A program made the position numbers and the translations under genes. Positions 31,993-41,213 of a stretch of DNA of 58,583 nt are shown here, piece after piece (within the stretch, counting starts at the first letter, position 1; each line of letters opens with the position of its first letter). The notes below the pieces were generated by a model. It made no database searches. It had not been told where the DNA came from and saw only the letters and a program-made list of their open reading frames with translations. Source of the DNA: Sandaracinobacteroides sayramensis (GTDB lineage: Bacteria; Pseudomonadota; Alphaproteobacteria; Sphingomonadales; Sphingomonadaceae); the NCBI RefSeq assembly GCF_022014495.1, contig NZ_JAKLSQ010000010.1:128248-186830 (forward strand), in the 5' to 3' direction.

Positions 31993-34932
31993 ATGAGAGC
32001 CTGTCGGCTTTTCGTCGCGCTGCTTGGTGCCTCTGTGCTGTATCCTGCCGTTGCGCTGGCACAGGATGCCGCTTCGCAAGGCGATCAGGTGCCTGCTGAA
32101 ACGGACGAGACGGCACTGGGTGGCGGCGACATCGTCGTGACCGGCTCGCGCATCGTGCGCGACGGCTATACCGCGCCGACGCCGGTGACGGTCGCGCGGA
32201 TGGACGATCTGATGCGCTCGACGCCCAGCAGCGCGCCCGATGCGTTGAACCGCCTGCCGCAATTCTCGCAATCGTCGAGCCCGTCGCGTTCCACGCAGAA
32301 TTTCGCCAACACCGCCTCCATCGGCAACATCCTGAACCTGCGCGGCCTGGGCGGGAACCGGACGCTGATCCTGCTGGACGGCGTGCGCACGCCGCCGACC
32401 ACCTTCACCGGCGCCGTCGACGTGAACATCATGCCCAACCTGCTGCTGGAGCGGGTGGACATCGTGACCGGCGGCGCCTCCGCCGCTTATGGTTCCGATG
32501 CCGTGGCCGGCGTGGTGAACTTCGTGCTCAACCGCAAGTTCGAGGGCATCACCGGCCTTGCGCAGACCGGCATCTCCCAGCGCGGGGACAATGCCAACTA
32601 CCGGATCGGCGCGGCCGGCGGATTCCGCTTCGGCCCGGAAAAGGCCGGCCATATCCTGCTGAGCGCCGAGCATTCGAACAACGACGGCATGCTGCGCAAC
32701 GAGCGCGAAATCGGGCGGGGCGGACATATCTTCGCCGGCTCGACGCGGAACTGCGTGCCGCCGACCGGCCAGCCGGCGAGCGTCTGCAACCCGGGGGGAA
32801 GCGCCAATCCCTACAAGGTCTATCCTGACGGCCGCCTGACCGTTGCCGCCGACGACGGGCTGATCCTCGGCTATTCGGGCGGGGGCGACTTCGCCTATCT
32901 CAACCATCGCTTCACGCGCGAGGGCGGGCTGGTTCCGTTCAACCCGGGCACCCCCACCGGATCGCCCATCTTCAGTTCCGGCGGCGACGGCTATGCCATT
33001 CCGAACGACGTGACCACCATCGCGCCGCTGAAGACCACGCAGTTGTTCGGCCGGGTCAGCTATGATTTCTCCCCGTCGATTACCGCCTATGCGCAGGGGA
33101 ACTGGAGCCGGAGCGAGCTGAACTACACGTCGCTCGCGAACAGCTGGACCGGCACGACCAACGCCCCGCTCTACAAGGACAACCCCTTCCTGCCTTCGGC
33201 GGTGAACGATGCCATGGCCGATGGCAGCTTCATCACCGTCGGCATGTACAATGGCGGCGGCGCCAAGCCCCATACCGAGGAGCGCACGGATTTCTGGATG
33301 GCGACCGGGGGGCTCGAAGGCTCGTTCGGAAGCGACTGGAAATGGAATGTCGCCTATACCCATGGCGATTCCAGGCACCGGATGGACCAGTCCGGCGTTT
33401 ACGACTGGCAGAAGGCCTATGCCGCGATCGACGCGGTGCGCGACGGGTCCGGCCAGATCGTCTGCCGCCCGACGCTTGACCCGGATCCCGCCATCCGCGC
33501 GAGGTTCGCCGACTGCCGGCCGCTGAACATCATAGGCCAGAACGGCATATTGGAGACGCCGGACGGCTATGCCTATGCCACCGGCACTTCCAGCTATCGC
33601 GCGAACATCCGGCAGGATTCGGCGATCGCTTCGCTTCAGGGTTCGCTGTTCGAATTGCCGGCCGGGCCGGTGGACATCGCGGTCGGCGGCGAATGGCGGC
33701 GGCAGAAACTCAGCCTGACCAGCAACGCCAACCCGGCGCTTCTGGACACGGAAGCCGAGCGCAACGCCTGGTTCGCCGGGCTTCGCGGGGTTTCGTCGAG
33801 CGCGCTGTTCTTCTGGCTGACGAACGTCGGCGAGGCGGAAGGCAGCGTGAATGTGAAGGAAGCCTTCGCCGAAGTGAATGTGCCGGTGCTGAAGGATGTT
33901 CCCTTCTTCCAGTCGCTGGAACTGAACGCCGCCGGCCGGATCACCGACTACAGCACCAGCGGCACGGTGAAGACCTGGAAGCTGGGCGGCACCTGGCGGC
34001 CGGTTTCCGACCTGCTGCTGCGCGGCACGGTTTCCCGCGACATTCGCGCGCCGACCCTTTTCGACCTGTTCGCCGGCGACCAGAGCTCGATCGGGCTGGT
34101 CTACGATCCCGTCACCGACACGCAGGGCAATGTGAACCAGGTGCAGGGCGGCAACCCGCTGCTGAAACCGGAAGTCGCCAAGACCTGGACGGTGGGCGGC
34201 GCCTTCACGCCCTCGTTCGCGCCGGGGCTCAGCCTTTCGGTCGACTATTACCGGATCAAGATCGACGGGGCCATCGGCACGCTCGGCGCCGGGCAGATCG
34301 TGAACAACTGCCAGGCGAGCGGCGGCACAGCGCCGGAGTGCGCGCTGATCACCCGGCCGAGCCCCACGAGCTTCCCCAGCCTGATCCGCCTGGCCCCCGC
34401 CAATATCGCGGCGCTGGAAACCAGCGGCATCGACATCGACGCCTCCTATCGCACGGAGCTGGGCGGCGGCACGCTTTCGACGCGGCTCTATCTCGCCTGG
34501 CTGGAGCGCTATCGCACGCAGCAGTTCAGTGGCGCTCCGGTCTATGAATTCTCCGGCTACAGCTCCAGCGGCAACCAGCCGATCGGCCGGCCGAAATGGC
34601 GCGGGACGCTGAACGTCGGTTGGGAAAAGAGCGGCTTCGGCCTGTTCTGGACGCAGCAATATATCGGTGGCTCGGACATCGGCAGCCCCGAAGCCTTCAA
34701 CGACTTCAACGGAGCCCGCATCAAGTCCGTCTGGTATACGGACCTGACGCTGAGCAAGAAGATCCGGCACGGGGAGGCCGAGCTGGAAACATTCCTGACC
34801 ATCAACAACCTGTTCGACAAGGATCCGCCGCTGGTGCCGGGCACCATTCCGGGGCTGAACCTGCCGACGATCATCTCGCTTTACGACACGGTGGGCCGTT
34901 CGTTCACCGCCGGCGTGAGGTTCCGGTTCTGA
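31993..34932 (+). CDS. TonB-dependent outer-membrane receptor
   Basis: A 979-residue receptor. It has a signal peptide (1-24, ending ALAQ), a TonB-box-like segment IVVTGSRI (about 47-54), a plug domain with LNLRGLGGNRTLILLDG (about 115-131) and GGASAAYGSDAVAGVVNF, and a C-terminal barrel ending in Phe (GVRFRF). The short N-terminus lacks an anti-sigma signalling extension. The family imports large or scarce substrates with TonB/ExbBD energy. GGGGAGAG precedes the ATG. The downstream carboxylesterase start overlaps its stop (TGATG), so receptor and esterase act on the same substrate, probably an ester. Confidence 0.92.
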   Translation: MRACRLFVALLGASVLYPAVALAQDAASQGDQVPAETDETALGGGDIVVTGSRIVRDGYTAPTPVTVARMDDLMRSTPSSAPDALNRLPQFSQSSSPSRSTQNFANTASIGNILNLRGLGGNRTLILLDGVRTPPTTFTGAVDVNIMPNLLLERVDIVTGGASAAYGSDAVAGVVNFVLNRKFEGITGLAQTGISQRGDNANYRIGAAGGFRFGPEKAGHILLSAEHSNNDGMLRNEREIGRGGHIFAGSTRNCVPPTGQPASVCNPGGSANPYKVYPDGRLTVAADDGLILGYSGGGDFAYLNHRFTREGGLVPFNPGTPTGSPIFSSGGDGYAIPNDVTTIAPLKTTQLFGRVSYDFSPSITAYAQGNWSRSELNYTSLANSWTGTTNAPLYKDNPFLPSAVNDAMADGSFITVGMYNGGGAKPHTEERTDFWMATGGLEGSFGSDWKWNVAYTHGDSRHRMDQSGVYDWQKAYAAIDAVRDGSGQIVCRPTLDPDPAIRARFADCRPLNIIGQNGILETPDGYAYATGTSSYRANIRQDSAIASLQGSLFELPAGPVDIAVGGEWRRQKLSLTSNANPALLDTEAERNAWFAGLRGVSSSALFFWLTNVGEAEGSVNVKEAFAEVNVPVLKDVPFFQSLELNAAGRITDYSTSGTVKTWKLGGTWRPVSDLLLRGTVSRDIRAPTLFDLFAGDQSSIGLVYDPVTDTQGNVNQVQGGNPLLKPEVAKTWTVGGAFTPSFAPGLSLSVDYYRIKIDGAIGTLGAGQIVNNCQASGGTAPECALITRPSPTSFPSLIRLAPANIAALETSGIDIDASYRTELGGGTLSTRLYLAWLERYRTQQFSGAPVYEFSGYSSSGNQPIGRPKWRGTLNVGWEKSGFGLFWTQQYIGGSDIGSPEAFNDFNGARIKSVWYTDLTLSKKIRHGEAELETFLTINNLFDKDPPLVPGTIPGLNLPTIISLYDTVGRSFTAGVRFRF

Positions 34933-36446
34933 TGGCGCGGCGGCACGCAGCGGCGGTGGCGCTGGCGGGCTTGCTGCTCGCAGGCGCAGGGCCGGTGGTC
35001 GAGACCGATCTTGGCCCCGTTCGGGGCGAAGCGGCGAAAGGGGCGGCGCTGTTTCGCGGCATCCCCTTCGCCGCGCCGCCGGTCGGCGACCTCCGCTGGC
35101 GGCCGGCACAGCCGGCCAAGGCTTGGAAGCCGGTGCGCGACGCGACGCGGTTCGGGCCGGATTGCCCGCAGCCGACGAGGCCCGGCGACAAGGCCGCGCC
35201 GCAGGATGAGAATTGCCTGACGGTCAACGTCTTCACCCCCGACCCCAAGGCGAAGAAGCTGCCGGTTCTGGTCTCGATCCATGGCGGCGCCTTCTTCGTC
35301 GGCTCCGGGCGGGACATGATGGAGACGGCGGATGGCGCCCCGCCGCCGCTGGTGCGCGAAGGCGTGGTGCTGGTTTCGCCCAATTATCGCATCGGGCGGC
35401 TGGGCTTCTTCGCGCATCCGGCGCTTTCGGCTGAGGCGAATGGCGCGACGCCGGCGAACTTCTGGCTTTCCGACCAGATCGCCGCGCTGCAATGGGTGCA
35501 GCGCAACATCGCCCGCTTCGGCGGCGACCCGGACAATGTGACGATCGTCGGCTGCTCGGCCGGCGGTTCCAGCGTCAACAGCCTTGTCGTCGGCCCGGCT
35601 TCGCGCGGGCTGTTCGACAAAGCCAGCGTGCGGTCCGGCGGCGGGTTGTTCAACGCCACCCGGCCGCTTGCCGTCGCCGAGACGCAGGGGCTGGAATTCG
35701 CCGCCCGCACCGGGGTGGAAGGCAGGGACGCGGCAGCGCTGGGCCGCTTGCGCGGCCTTTCCGTCGCCCAGGTGCTGGCAGGCGATTCCGGGCCGCCGAA
35801 TTTCGGGGCGGTGGTCGATGGCGTGCTTCTGCCGGATGAGATTCCCGCGCTTTATGCCAGGGGGGCCGCGGCCGGCACGCCGATGCTGATCGGTTCGACC
35901 AGCGACGAGGCGAGCATCTTCGGGCTGATGGGCTTCGACAAGAAGACGCTGAAGGATCGCTTCGGGGTCGACGTCGACGCGCTCCGTCCGGCCTATGAAG
36001 TGAATGGCCCGCTGGACGATGCGGAACTGCTGCGGCAGGTGCAGACGGATTTCATCTTCACCTCCGCGACCGTGGCTGTGGCCAATATGGCCGCGCGCTC
36101 GGGCGGCCCGGCCTGGTCCTATAATTTCGACTGGACGCCCGAGGGCAGCACCGCGAAGGGCGCGCCGCATTGCGCCGACATGGCCTATCTCTTCGGAGTG
36201 GCGAAGGAGGACAAGCAGGGCGAGGCGGAGATGAACCGGCTGATGATGGGGCAGTTCATGAACTTCGTGCGCAGCGGCACGCCCAATGGCCCGGGGCTGG
36301 TGGACTGGCCGCGCCATGCGGGTGCCGCGCCGCCGACGCTGGTGGTGGGCAAGGGGACGAAGGCGGTTCCGGGGTTCCGGGCCACGCAGTTGCAGCCCTA
36401 TTTCCAGATGGTGCCCGCCGAGTGGAAAACCGGATCGGCGGAGTAA
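34932..36446 (+). CDS. Type-B carboxylesterase
   Basis: A 504-residue secreted alpha/beta hydrolase with a signal peptide (1-20). The catalytic triad is visible: Ser209 in GCSAGG, Glu326 in STSDEAS and His413 in GAPHCADM. Conserved DENCLTVNVF and IHGGAFFVGSG (oxyanion hole) are typical of type-B carboxylesterases. The nucleophile motif has Cys where Glu is common (GESAGG), which is tolerated in the family. It is translationally coupled to the TonB receptor gene. It hydrolyses a carboxylic ester in the periplasm or at the cell surface; substrate unknown. Confidence 0.88.
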   Translation: MARRHAAAVALAGLLLAGAGPVVETDLGPVRGEAAKGAALFRGIPFAAPPVGDLRWRPAQPAKAWKPVRDATRFGPDCPQPTRPGDKAAPQDENCLTVNVFTPDPKAKKLPVLVSIHGGAFFVGSGRDMMETADGAPPPLVREGVVLVSPNYRIGRLGFFAHPALSAEANGATPANFWLSDQIAALQWVQRNIARFGGDPDNVTIVGCSAGGSSVNSLVVGPASRGLFDKASVRSGGGLFNATRPLAVAETQGLEFAARTGVEGRDAAALGRLRGLSVAQVLAGDSGPPNFGAVVDGVLLPDEIPALYARGAAAGTPMLIGSTSDEASIFGLMGFDKKTLKDRFGVDVDALRPAYEVNGPLDDAELLRQVQTDFIFTSATVAVANMAARSGGPAWSYNFDWTPEGSTAKGAPHCADMAYLFGVAKEDKQGEAEMNRLMMGQFMNFVRSGTPNGPGLVDWPRHAGAAPPTLVVGKGTKAVPGFRATQLQPYFQMVPAEWKTGSAE

Positions 36447-36466
36447 GCCGTTTCGGCCATGAATGA

Positions 36467-36493
36467 AGGGCCTGGCTTTGCCAGGCCCTTTTT
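36467..36493 (+). terminator. Rho-independent terminator after the esterase gene
   Basis: AGGGCCTGGC-TTT-GCCAGGCCCT forms a perfect 10-bp stem followed by TTTT (36490-36493). It ends the receptor/esterase transcript 20 bp after the stop and also separates it from the convergent P450 operon. Confidence 0.85.
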
Positions 36494-36496
36494 CGT

Positions 36497-37852
36497 TCAC
36501 CAGGCCTTGGCCTCGGCAACCATGCGGCGCATCGGGCTGAGGGTGAGCGACAGGATGGCGGCGCTCAGCGGCAGGCCTATCATCAGGCAGGCGAGGATCG
36601 CGGAGCCGACCTTCTGCGGATCGCCGAACCAATGGTCCGTCAGCAGCGCCACGCCGAGCGGGCCCAGAATCTGCGCGCCCATGCCGATCACCAGCAGCAT
36701 CACCGCCGACGCCTTGCCGCGCAGGTCTCCGGGCACCACCGACTGCACGGCGGCGACCGCGAGGCCGACATAGGTGGAGATCACGAACAGCAGCAGGCCG
36801 ATCAGCACGACGCCGAGGCGCGGGTCGGAGACGTTGAAGATGGCAAAGGCGATGGGCAGGCCGACGATCGCGGAAATGGCGGTGTAGCGCATGTGGATGT
36901 CGTGCACGCCGCGCGCGAAGAGCTTGTCGGCGATGAGGCCGTGCAGCGGGATGCCGGCGCAGGTGCCGACCAGCAGCGCCGTGCCGAGCCACAGGCCGAT
37001 CTGGCTTTCGCTCCAGCCGTGCGCGCGCGACAGCCAGGCCGGCGCCCAGGTGATGATGGAAAGCGCCGTCACGCCATAGACCAGAACGCCCAGATGGTGG
37101 CCGATGTAGAAGCGCAGGTTGCGGCGGACGAACTGGAAATAGTCGCCGAAGCCGGCTTCGCCGGCCTTGCGCTGGGGCGGGATGCGGCGCGCGGGTTCCG
37201 GGATCAGGAAGATGAGGAAGGCGGCCAGCATGCCGGGGGCGCCGACCACCAGGAAGATCAGGTGCCAGCCGCGCATCTCGCCCACCAGCGGCAGCGTGTA
37301 GTCGGCGTGGGGGTCGAACAGCGCCGTCAGCGCGCCGCCAATCAGCAGCGCCAGGCCCTGGCCGACCTTGATGCCCATGGCGGAAACGGAAATCGGCGTC
37401 GCCAGCTTCTCGCGCGGGAAGAGGTCGGCGATCATCGAGTGCGAGCCGGGCACCAGCACCGCCTCGCCAGCGCCGACCAGCGCGCGGGCGCCGAAGAGGC
37501 TGGCATAGCCGCGGGAAAAGCCGGTCATCAGCGTGGCGAAGCTCCACACCATGACGCCCCAGAAGATCACCAGCCGGCGTTCGAAGCGGTCGATCATCCA
37601 GCCGGCCGGAAGCCCGGCGACGGCGTAGAAGAAGGCGAAGGCAAGGCCATAGAGCAGGCCCAGCTGCACGTCCGAGACGCCGAGGTCCGCCTTCACCGGG
37701 CCGACCAGCAAGGTCAGCAGGTTGCGGTCGAGAACGGAAAGGACGGTGAAGAAGAACAGCACCACCACCGCCGTCCAGCCGACGCGCGCGGGCGGATAGG
37801 GGGTTTCCGCGGGCGGCGACGGGCTGGCTTCGGCCGTGGCGGGGGCCGTCAT
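36497..37852 (-). CDS. MFS transporter (operon end)
   Basis: A 451-residue major facilitator superfamily protein with about 12 membrane helices. The signature between helices 2 and 3 is AGWMIDRFERRLVIFWG, and a second copy between helices 8 and 9 reads GLIADKLFARGVHD. The N-terminal VLSVLDRNLLTLLVGPVKADLG resembles the spinster-like group common in sphingomonad catabolic islands. Its ATG overlaps the aldehyde dehydrogenase stop (ATGA). It could carry substrate or intermediates over the inner membrane. Confidence 0.85.
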   Translation of the reverse strand: MTAPATAEASPSPPAETPYPPARVGWTAVVVLFFFTVLSVLDRNLLTLLVGPVKADLGVSDVQLGLLYGLAFAFFYAVAGLPAGWMIDRFERRLVIFWGVMVWSFATLMTGFSRGYASLFGARALVGAGEAVLVPGSHSMIADLFPREKLATPISVSAMGIKVGQGLALLIGGALTALFDPHADYTLPLVGEMRGWHLIFLVVGAPGMLAAFLIFLIPEPARRIPPQRKAGEAGFGDYFQFVRRNLRFYIGHHLGVLVYGVTALSIITWAPAWLSRAHGWSESQIGLWLGTALLVGTCAGIPLHGLIADKLFARGVHDIHMRYTAISAIVGLPIAFAIFNVSDPRLGVVLIGLLLFVISTYVGLAVAAVQSVVPGDLRGKASAVMLLVIGMGAQILGPLGVALLTDHWFGDPQKVGSAILACLMIGLPLSAAILSLTLSPMRRMVAEAKAW

Positions 37853-39312
37853 GCCGTGCGGACCCAGACGCCCTTGGTTTCCAGATAGGCCTCGATATGC
37901 TCCAGGCCGCCTTCCTTGCCATAGCCGCTCATGCGGTAGCCGCCGAACGGCATGGCCGGATCCATCGCCATATAATGGTTGATCCAGACCGAGCCGGCGC
38001 GCAGCCGGCGGATCGCCTGATGCGCCTTGGTGACGTTGGAGGTCCAGACGCCGGCCGCGAGGCCGAAGCGGCTGTCGTTGGCGCGGTCGATCACTTCGTC
38101 CAGCGTGTCGAAGGGGAGGGCGGAGACGACCGGGCCGAAGATCTCTTCGCGGGCGATGCGCATGTCGTCGCGCACGCCGGCGAAAAGCGTCGGCGTGACG
38201 AAGTTCCCCGAGGCATAGGCGGCGTCGGACAGGCGCTCGCCGCCGGAGACGATGCGGGCGCCTTCCTGCCGGCCGATGTCGAAATAGGAGGTGACGCGGT
38301 CGAGCTGCTTCGCCGAGACGATCGGGCCGAGCTGGGTTTCCGGATCGATGCCGGCGCCGATGCGGAGCTGGCGGCCATGGTGCGCCACCCGCTCGACGAA
38401 CTCGTCGTGGATGGAGCGTTCGACATAAAGCCGGGTGCCCGCCGCGCAGACCTGGCCGCTGTTGGCGAAGACCGCCATCGCCGAGCCTTGCGCCGCGAGA
38501 TCGAGGTCGGCGTCGGCGAAGACGATATTGGGGGACTTGCCGCCCAGTTCCATCGTCACCCGCTTCACATTGCCGGCCGACGCCTGGATGATCTTCTGCC
38601 CGGTTTCGAGCGAGCCGGTGAAGCTGACCTTGTCCACGTCCATATGCGCGGACAGCGCGCCGCCGACATCGCCGAAGCCGGTGACGACATTGACGACGCC
38701 GGCCGGGATTCCGGCCTCCAGACAGAGCGCGGCGAAATGCAGCGGGGTGAGCGAGCCTTCCTCGGACGGCTTCAGCACCACGGTGCTGCCGGTGGCGAGG
38801 GCCGGCGCGATCTTCCAGGCGGCGCTGAACAGCGGGCCGTTCCAGGGGATGATCGCCGCGACCACGCCGACGGGTTCCTTCAGCGTGTAGCTCAACAGGT
38901 CCAGCGGATGGCTGTTGGGGGCGGTGGCGCCGCGGATGGAGGTGGCGAGGCCGGCGAAGTGGCGAAGCCCGCGCGAGACGATGCCAATGACGCGGCGGGA
39001 ATCGACGATGGGCCGGCCCATTTCCAGCGTGTCCATGACGGCCAGTTCCTCGGCGTCGCGGTCTACCAAGTCGGCGAGGCGCAGGATCAGCCGCTGCCGC
39101 TCGGCCGGGCGCAGCTTGCTCCAGGGGCCGGTGAACGCCTTGCGGGCGGCGGCGACCGCCAGATCGACGTCGGCCGGCGCGGCCCTGGCGATGTGGGCGA
39201 GAACCTGCCCGTTGGCGGGATCGAGCGTCGGGAAGGTCTCGCCCGAAAGCGCGTCCACCCAGTTCTCGCCGATCAGCAGGCGCTTGCGTTCGACTTGAAG
39301 CGGCTTCGACAT
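37849..39312 (-). CDS. NAD(P)-dependent aldehyde dehydrogenase
   Basis: A 487-residue aldehyde dehydrogenase. It has the catalytic Cys289 in NSGQVCAAGTR, Glu255 in ELGGKSPN, PWNGP (157-160), KPSEEG and the C-terminal PFGGYRMSGYGKEGG. It oxidises an aldehyde to the acid. In the P450 operon it is the natural follow-up to terminal hydroxylation and alcohol oxidation. It lies between two MFS transporter genes. Confidence 0.9.
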   Translation of the reverse strand: MSKPLQVERKRLLIGENWVDALSGETFPTLDPANGQVLAHIARAAPADVDLAVAAARKAFTGPWSKLRPAERQRLILRLADLVDRDAEELAVMDTLEMGRPIVDSRRVIGIVSRGLRHFAGLATSIRGATAPNSHPLDLLSYTLKEPVGVVAAIIPWNGPLFSAAWKIAPALATGSTVVLKPSEEGSLTPLHFAALCLEAGIPAGVVNVVTGFGDVGGALSAHMDVDKVSFTGSLETGQKIIQASAGNVKRVTMELGGKSPNIVFADADLDLAAQGSAMAVFANSGQVCAAGTRLYVERSIHDEFVERVAHHGRQLRIGAGIDPETQLGPIVSAKQLDRVTSYFDIGRQEGARIVSGGERLSDAAYASGNFVTPTLFAGVRDDMRIAREEIFGPVVSALPFDTLDEVIDRANDSRFGLAAGVWTSNVTKAHQAIRRLRAGSVWINHYMAMDPAMPFGGYRMSGYGKEGGLEHIEAYLETKGVWVRTA

Positions 39313-39324
39313 ATGCAGTCTCCC

Positions 39325-40683
39325 TCAGCCCGCCGCCGCCTCGTCCATCCGCCGCTTGAGGCCGGCACGGCCCCAGGCGAACAGCAGGACGGCCGGGATG
39401 AGCACGAACAGCACGGTGATGATCAGCGAATGGCCGACGCGCATCTCGTCGCCCAGCACCTTGTCGGTGATCAGGCCGACGAGCGCCGGGCCTCCGGCCA
39501 TGGCGATGAGACCGGTCAGCAGCACATAGATGGCGGAGACGCGGCCGCGCAGCGCCTGCGGCGACACCACCTGGGTGACGGCGGGCCCCATGCTGGCCGC
39601 CGACATGACGCAGGCGGTGAACAGGCCATAAAGGATGATGGTGACCATCGGGTCGCTCACCAGGAAGGCGGAAATGCCGAGCGGCACCGCCAGACCGACC
39701 GTCAGCATGCACCAGAAGAGCTGGGCGTCGCGGCGGCCGGACTTGAAGAGCTTGTCGACGATGAGGCCGTGCAGCGGCAGGGTCGCGGCGGCGAGGATCT
39801 GGGTGGTCCCCAGCGTCACGCCGATCCGCGCCGGCTGCCAGCCATGCACGCGGGCGAGGAAGGTGGGGGTCCAGAGCTGGAAGCCGATGGTGACGGCATA
39901 GGTCATGCCGAAGCCGAGCAGGATGGCGGTGAACAGGCGGGCGTTGGAACGAACGAAGCCGATCGCTTCGCCATAGCCCGGCACCTGCCCCGCGACCTGT
40001 CCCTCGGCCTGTCCGGCTACTGGGGCTTTCGCCCGGCGCTTGGGCTCCTTGAACACGAAGACGAGGAAGGCGAGCGCGATTCCGGGAAGGCCGGTCAGAA
40101 TGAAGATCTGCTGCCAGGGCTCCAGCGTGCCCAGGATCGGCCATGTGGTCGGGCCGGCTTTCATGATGGCGGCGACCAGCGGGCCGCCGAGCAGGAAGAC
40201 GATGCCCGCCCCCATCACGCCGCCCATCACGAACACCGACATCGCCAGCGACACCTTGTGCGGCGGGAAGCTGTCGCCGATGATCGAATAGGCGCCGGTG
40301 CCAAAGCCGGATTCGCCCGCGCCCACCCCGGCGCGGGCGAAGAAGAGGGTGGTGAAGCTGTTGGCGAGGCCGCAGAGCGCCGCCGAGATGCTCCACACGG
40401 TGATCGAGATGTAGAGCACCCAGCGCCGGCTCCAGCGGTCGAGCGCGAGGCCGACCGGGATGGCGCAGATGGCGAAAAGCAACGCGAAGGCCGGGCCTTG
40501 CAGCAGGCTGATCTGGAAGTCGGAGAGGCCGAGGTCTTTCTTGATCGGGTCGACCATCAGCGCGATGATGTACCGATCCGTCAGCGACAGGATATAAAGC
40601 ACGAACAGGATGGCGACGGTGAGCCATCCTGTCGCGGGCTTCGGATAATCGAGTTCGGTCGCGTCCTCGGCCTGCTTCAACAT
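39325..40683 (-). CDS. MFS transporter (after ferredoxin gene)
   Basis: A 452-residue major facilitator with about 12 helices. It begins SLTDRYIIALMVDPIKKDLGLSD, close in layout to the other MFS protein of the operon, with loop motifs LALDRWSRRWVLY and GLIVDKLFKSGRRD. An Ala/Gly/Gln-rich loop (about 210-225) splits the halves. The ATG overlaps the ferredoxin stop (TGATG). The two transporters are likely old paralogues with different substrates or directions. Confidence 0.86.
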   Translation of the reverse strand: MLKQAEDATELDYPKPATGWLTVAILFVLYILSLTDRYIIALMVDPIKKDLGLSDFQISLLQGPAFALLFAICAIPVGLALDRWSRRWVLYISITVWSISAALCGLANSFTTLFFARAGVGAGESGFGTGAYSIIGDSFPPHKVSLAMSVFVMGGVMGAGIVFLLGGPLVAAIMKAGPTTWPILGTLEPWQQIFILTGLPGIALAFLVFVFKEPKRRAKAPVAGQAEGQVAGQVPGYGEAIGFVRSNARLFTAILLGFGMTYAVTIGFQLWTPTFLARVHGWQPARIGVTLGTTQILAAATLPLHGLIVDKLFKSGRRDAQLFWCMLTVGLAVPLGISAFLVSDPMVTIILYGLFTACVMSAASMGPAVTQVVSPQALRGRVSAIYVLLTGLIAMAGGPALVGLITDKVLGDEMRVGHSLIITVLFVLIPAVLLFAWGRAGLKRRMDEAAAG

Positions 40684-41003
40684 CAAATCTGGCTTTCCGG
40701 CAGGGTTACAACAAGCCCGTCCAGCTCGGGGGCGAGCAGGATCTGGCACGAAAGGCGGCTGGTTTCGTCCGGGTCGAGTGCCATTTCCAGCATCGCTTCC
40801 TCATGCTCGCCGCGGGGCGGGAGCCGGTCGAACCATTCGGGGGCGACATGCACATGGCAGGTGGCGCAGGAACAGGCGCCGCCGCAGTCGCCCAATATGC
40901 CGTCCACCTGGGCGGTGACGGCCCCCGCCATCAGCGAGGAGCCGTTTTCGATCTCCACCTCGCGCGAGCCGCCACGGTGGTCGATGAAGGTGACGCGCGG
41001 CAT
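40683..41003 (-). CDS. [2Fe-2S] ferredoxin, adrenodoxin/putidaredoxin type
   Basis: A 106-residue ferredoxin with cluster ligands Cys40, Cys46, Cys49 and Cys86 in the C-x5-C-x2-C...C spacing of vertebrate-type ferredoxins (GDCGGACSCATCH). An extra Cys44 lies inside the loop. It carries electrons to class I cytochromes P450. It is adjacent to a 3Fe-4S ferredoxin and a P450 gene; no ferredoxin reductase gene is in the window. Confidence 0.92.
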   Translation of the reverse strand: MPRVTFIDHRGGSREVEIENGSSLMAGAVTAQVDGILGDCGGACSCATCHVHVAPEWFDRLPPRGEHEEAMLEMALDPDETSRLSCQILLAPELDGLVVTLPESQI

Positions 41004-41005
41004 CT

Positions 41006-41203
41006 TCAGCCTTCGTCCTTCACTTGCAGCGCCCGTTCCGGGCAGGCGCGAACGCCGCGGCGGGCTAGCTGTTCCTGGCCTTCGGGCACGTCGATGTCGT
41101 CGGGCAGCACATAGCCGCCCTCGTCGAGCTGGAAGATGTCGGGCGCGAGCGACCAGCAGCGGGCGTTGCCCTGGCAGGCGCCGGGTTTCACATGGATTCG
41201 CAT
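41006..41203 (-). CDS. Small [3Fe-4S]-type ferredoxin
   Basis: A 65-residue ferredoxin with Cys10, Cys16 and Cys54 (CQGNARC...CPERAL). Only three Cys ligands are present, as in the [3Fe-4S] ferredoxins linked to bacterial P450s. The start at 41203 (MRIHV) has GAGGAGGGA upstream. It lies 10 bp after the P450 gene and 2 bp before the [2Fe-2S] ferredoxin gene. Confidence 0.88.
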   Translation of the reverse strand: MRIHVKPGACQGNARCWSLAPDIFQLDEGGYVLPDDIDVPEGQEQLARRGVRACPERALQVKDEG

Positions 41204-41213
41204 CTGTCCCTCC

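Noticed and set aside
36497-40627. A continuous minus-strand frame of more than 1300 codons spanning aldehyde dehydrogenase and both MFS genes
   Set aside because: Only the last 451 codons (MFS) are protein-like; the rest is the wrong frame of the aldehyde dehydrogenase and second MFS genes, which have clear starts and overlaps.
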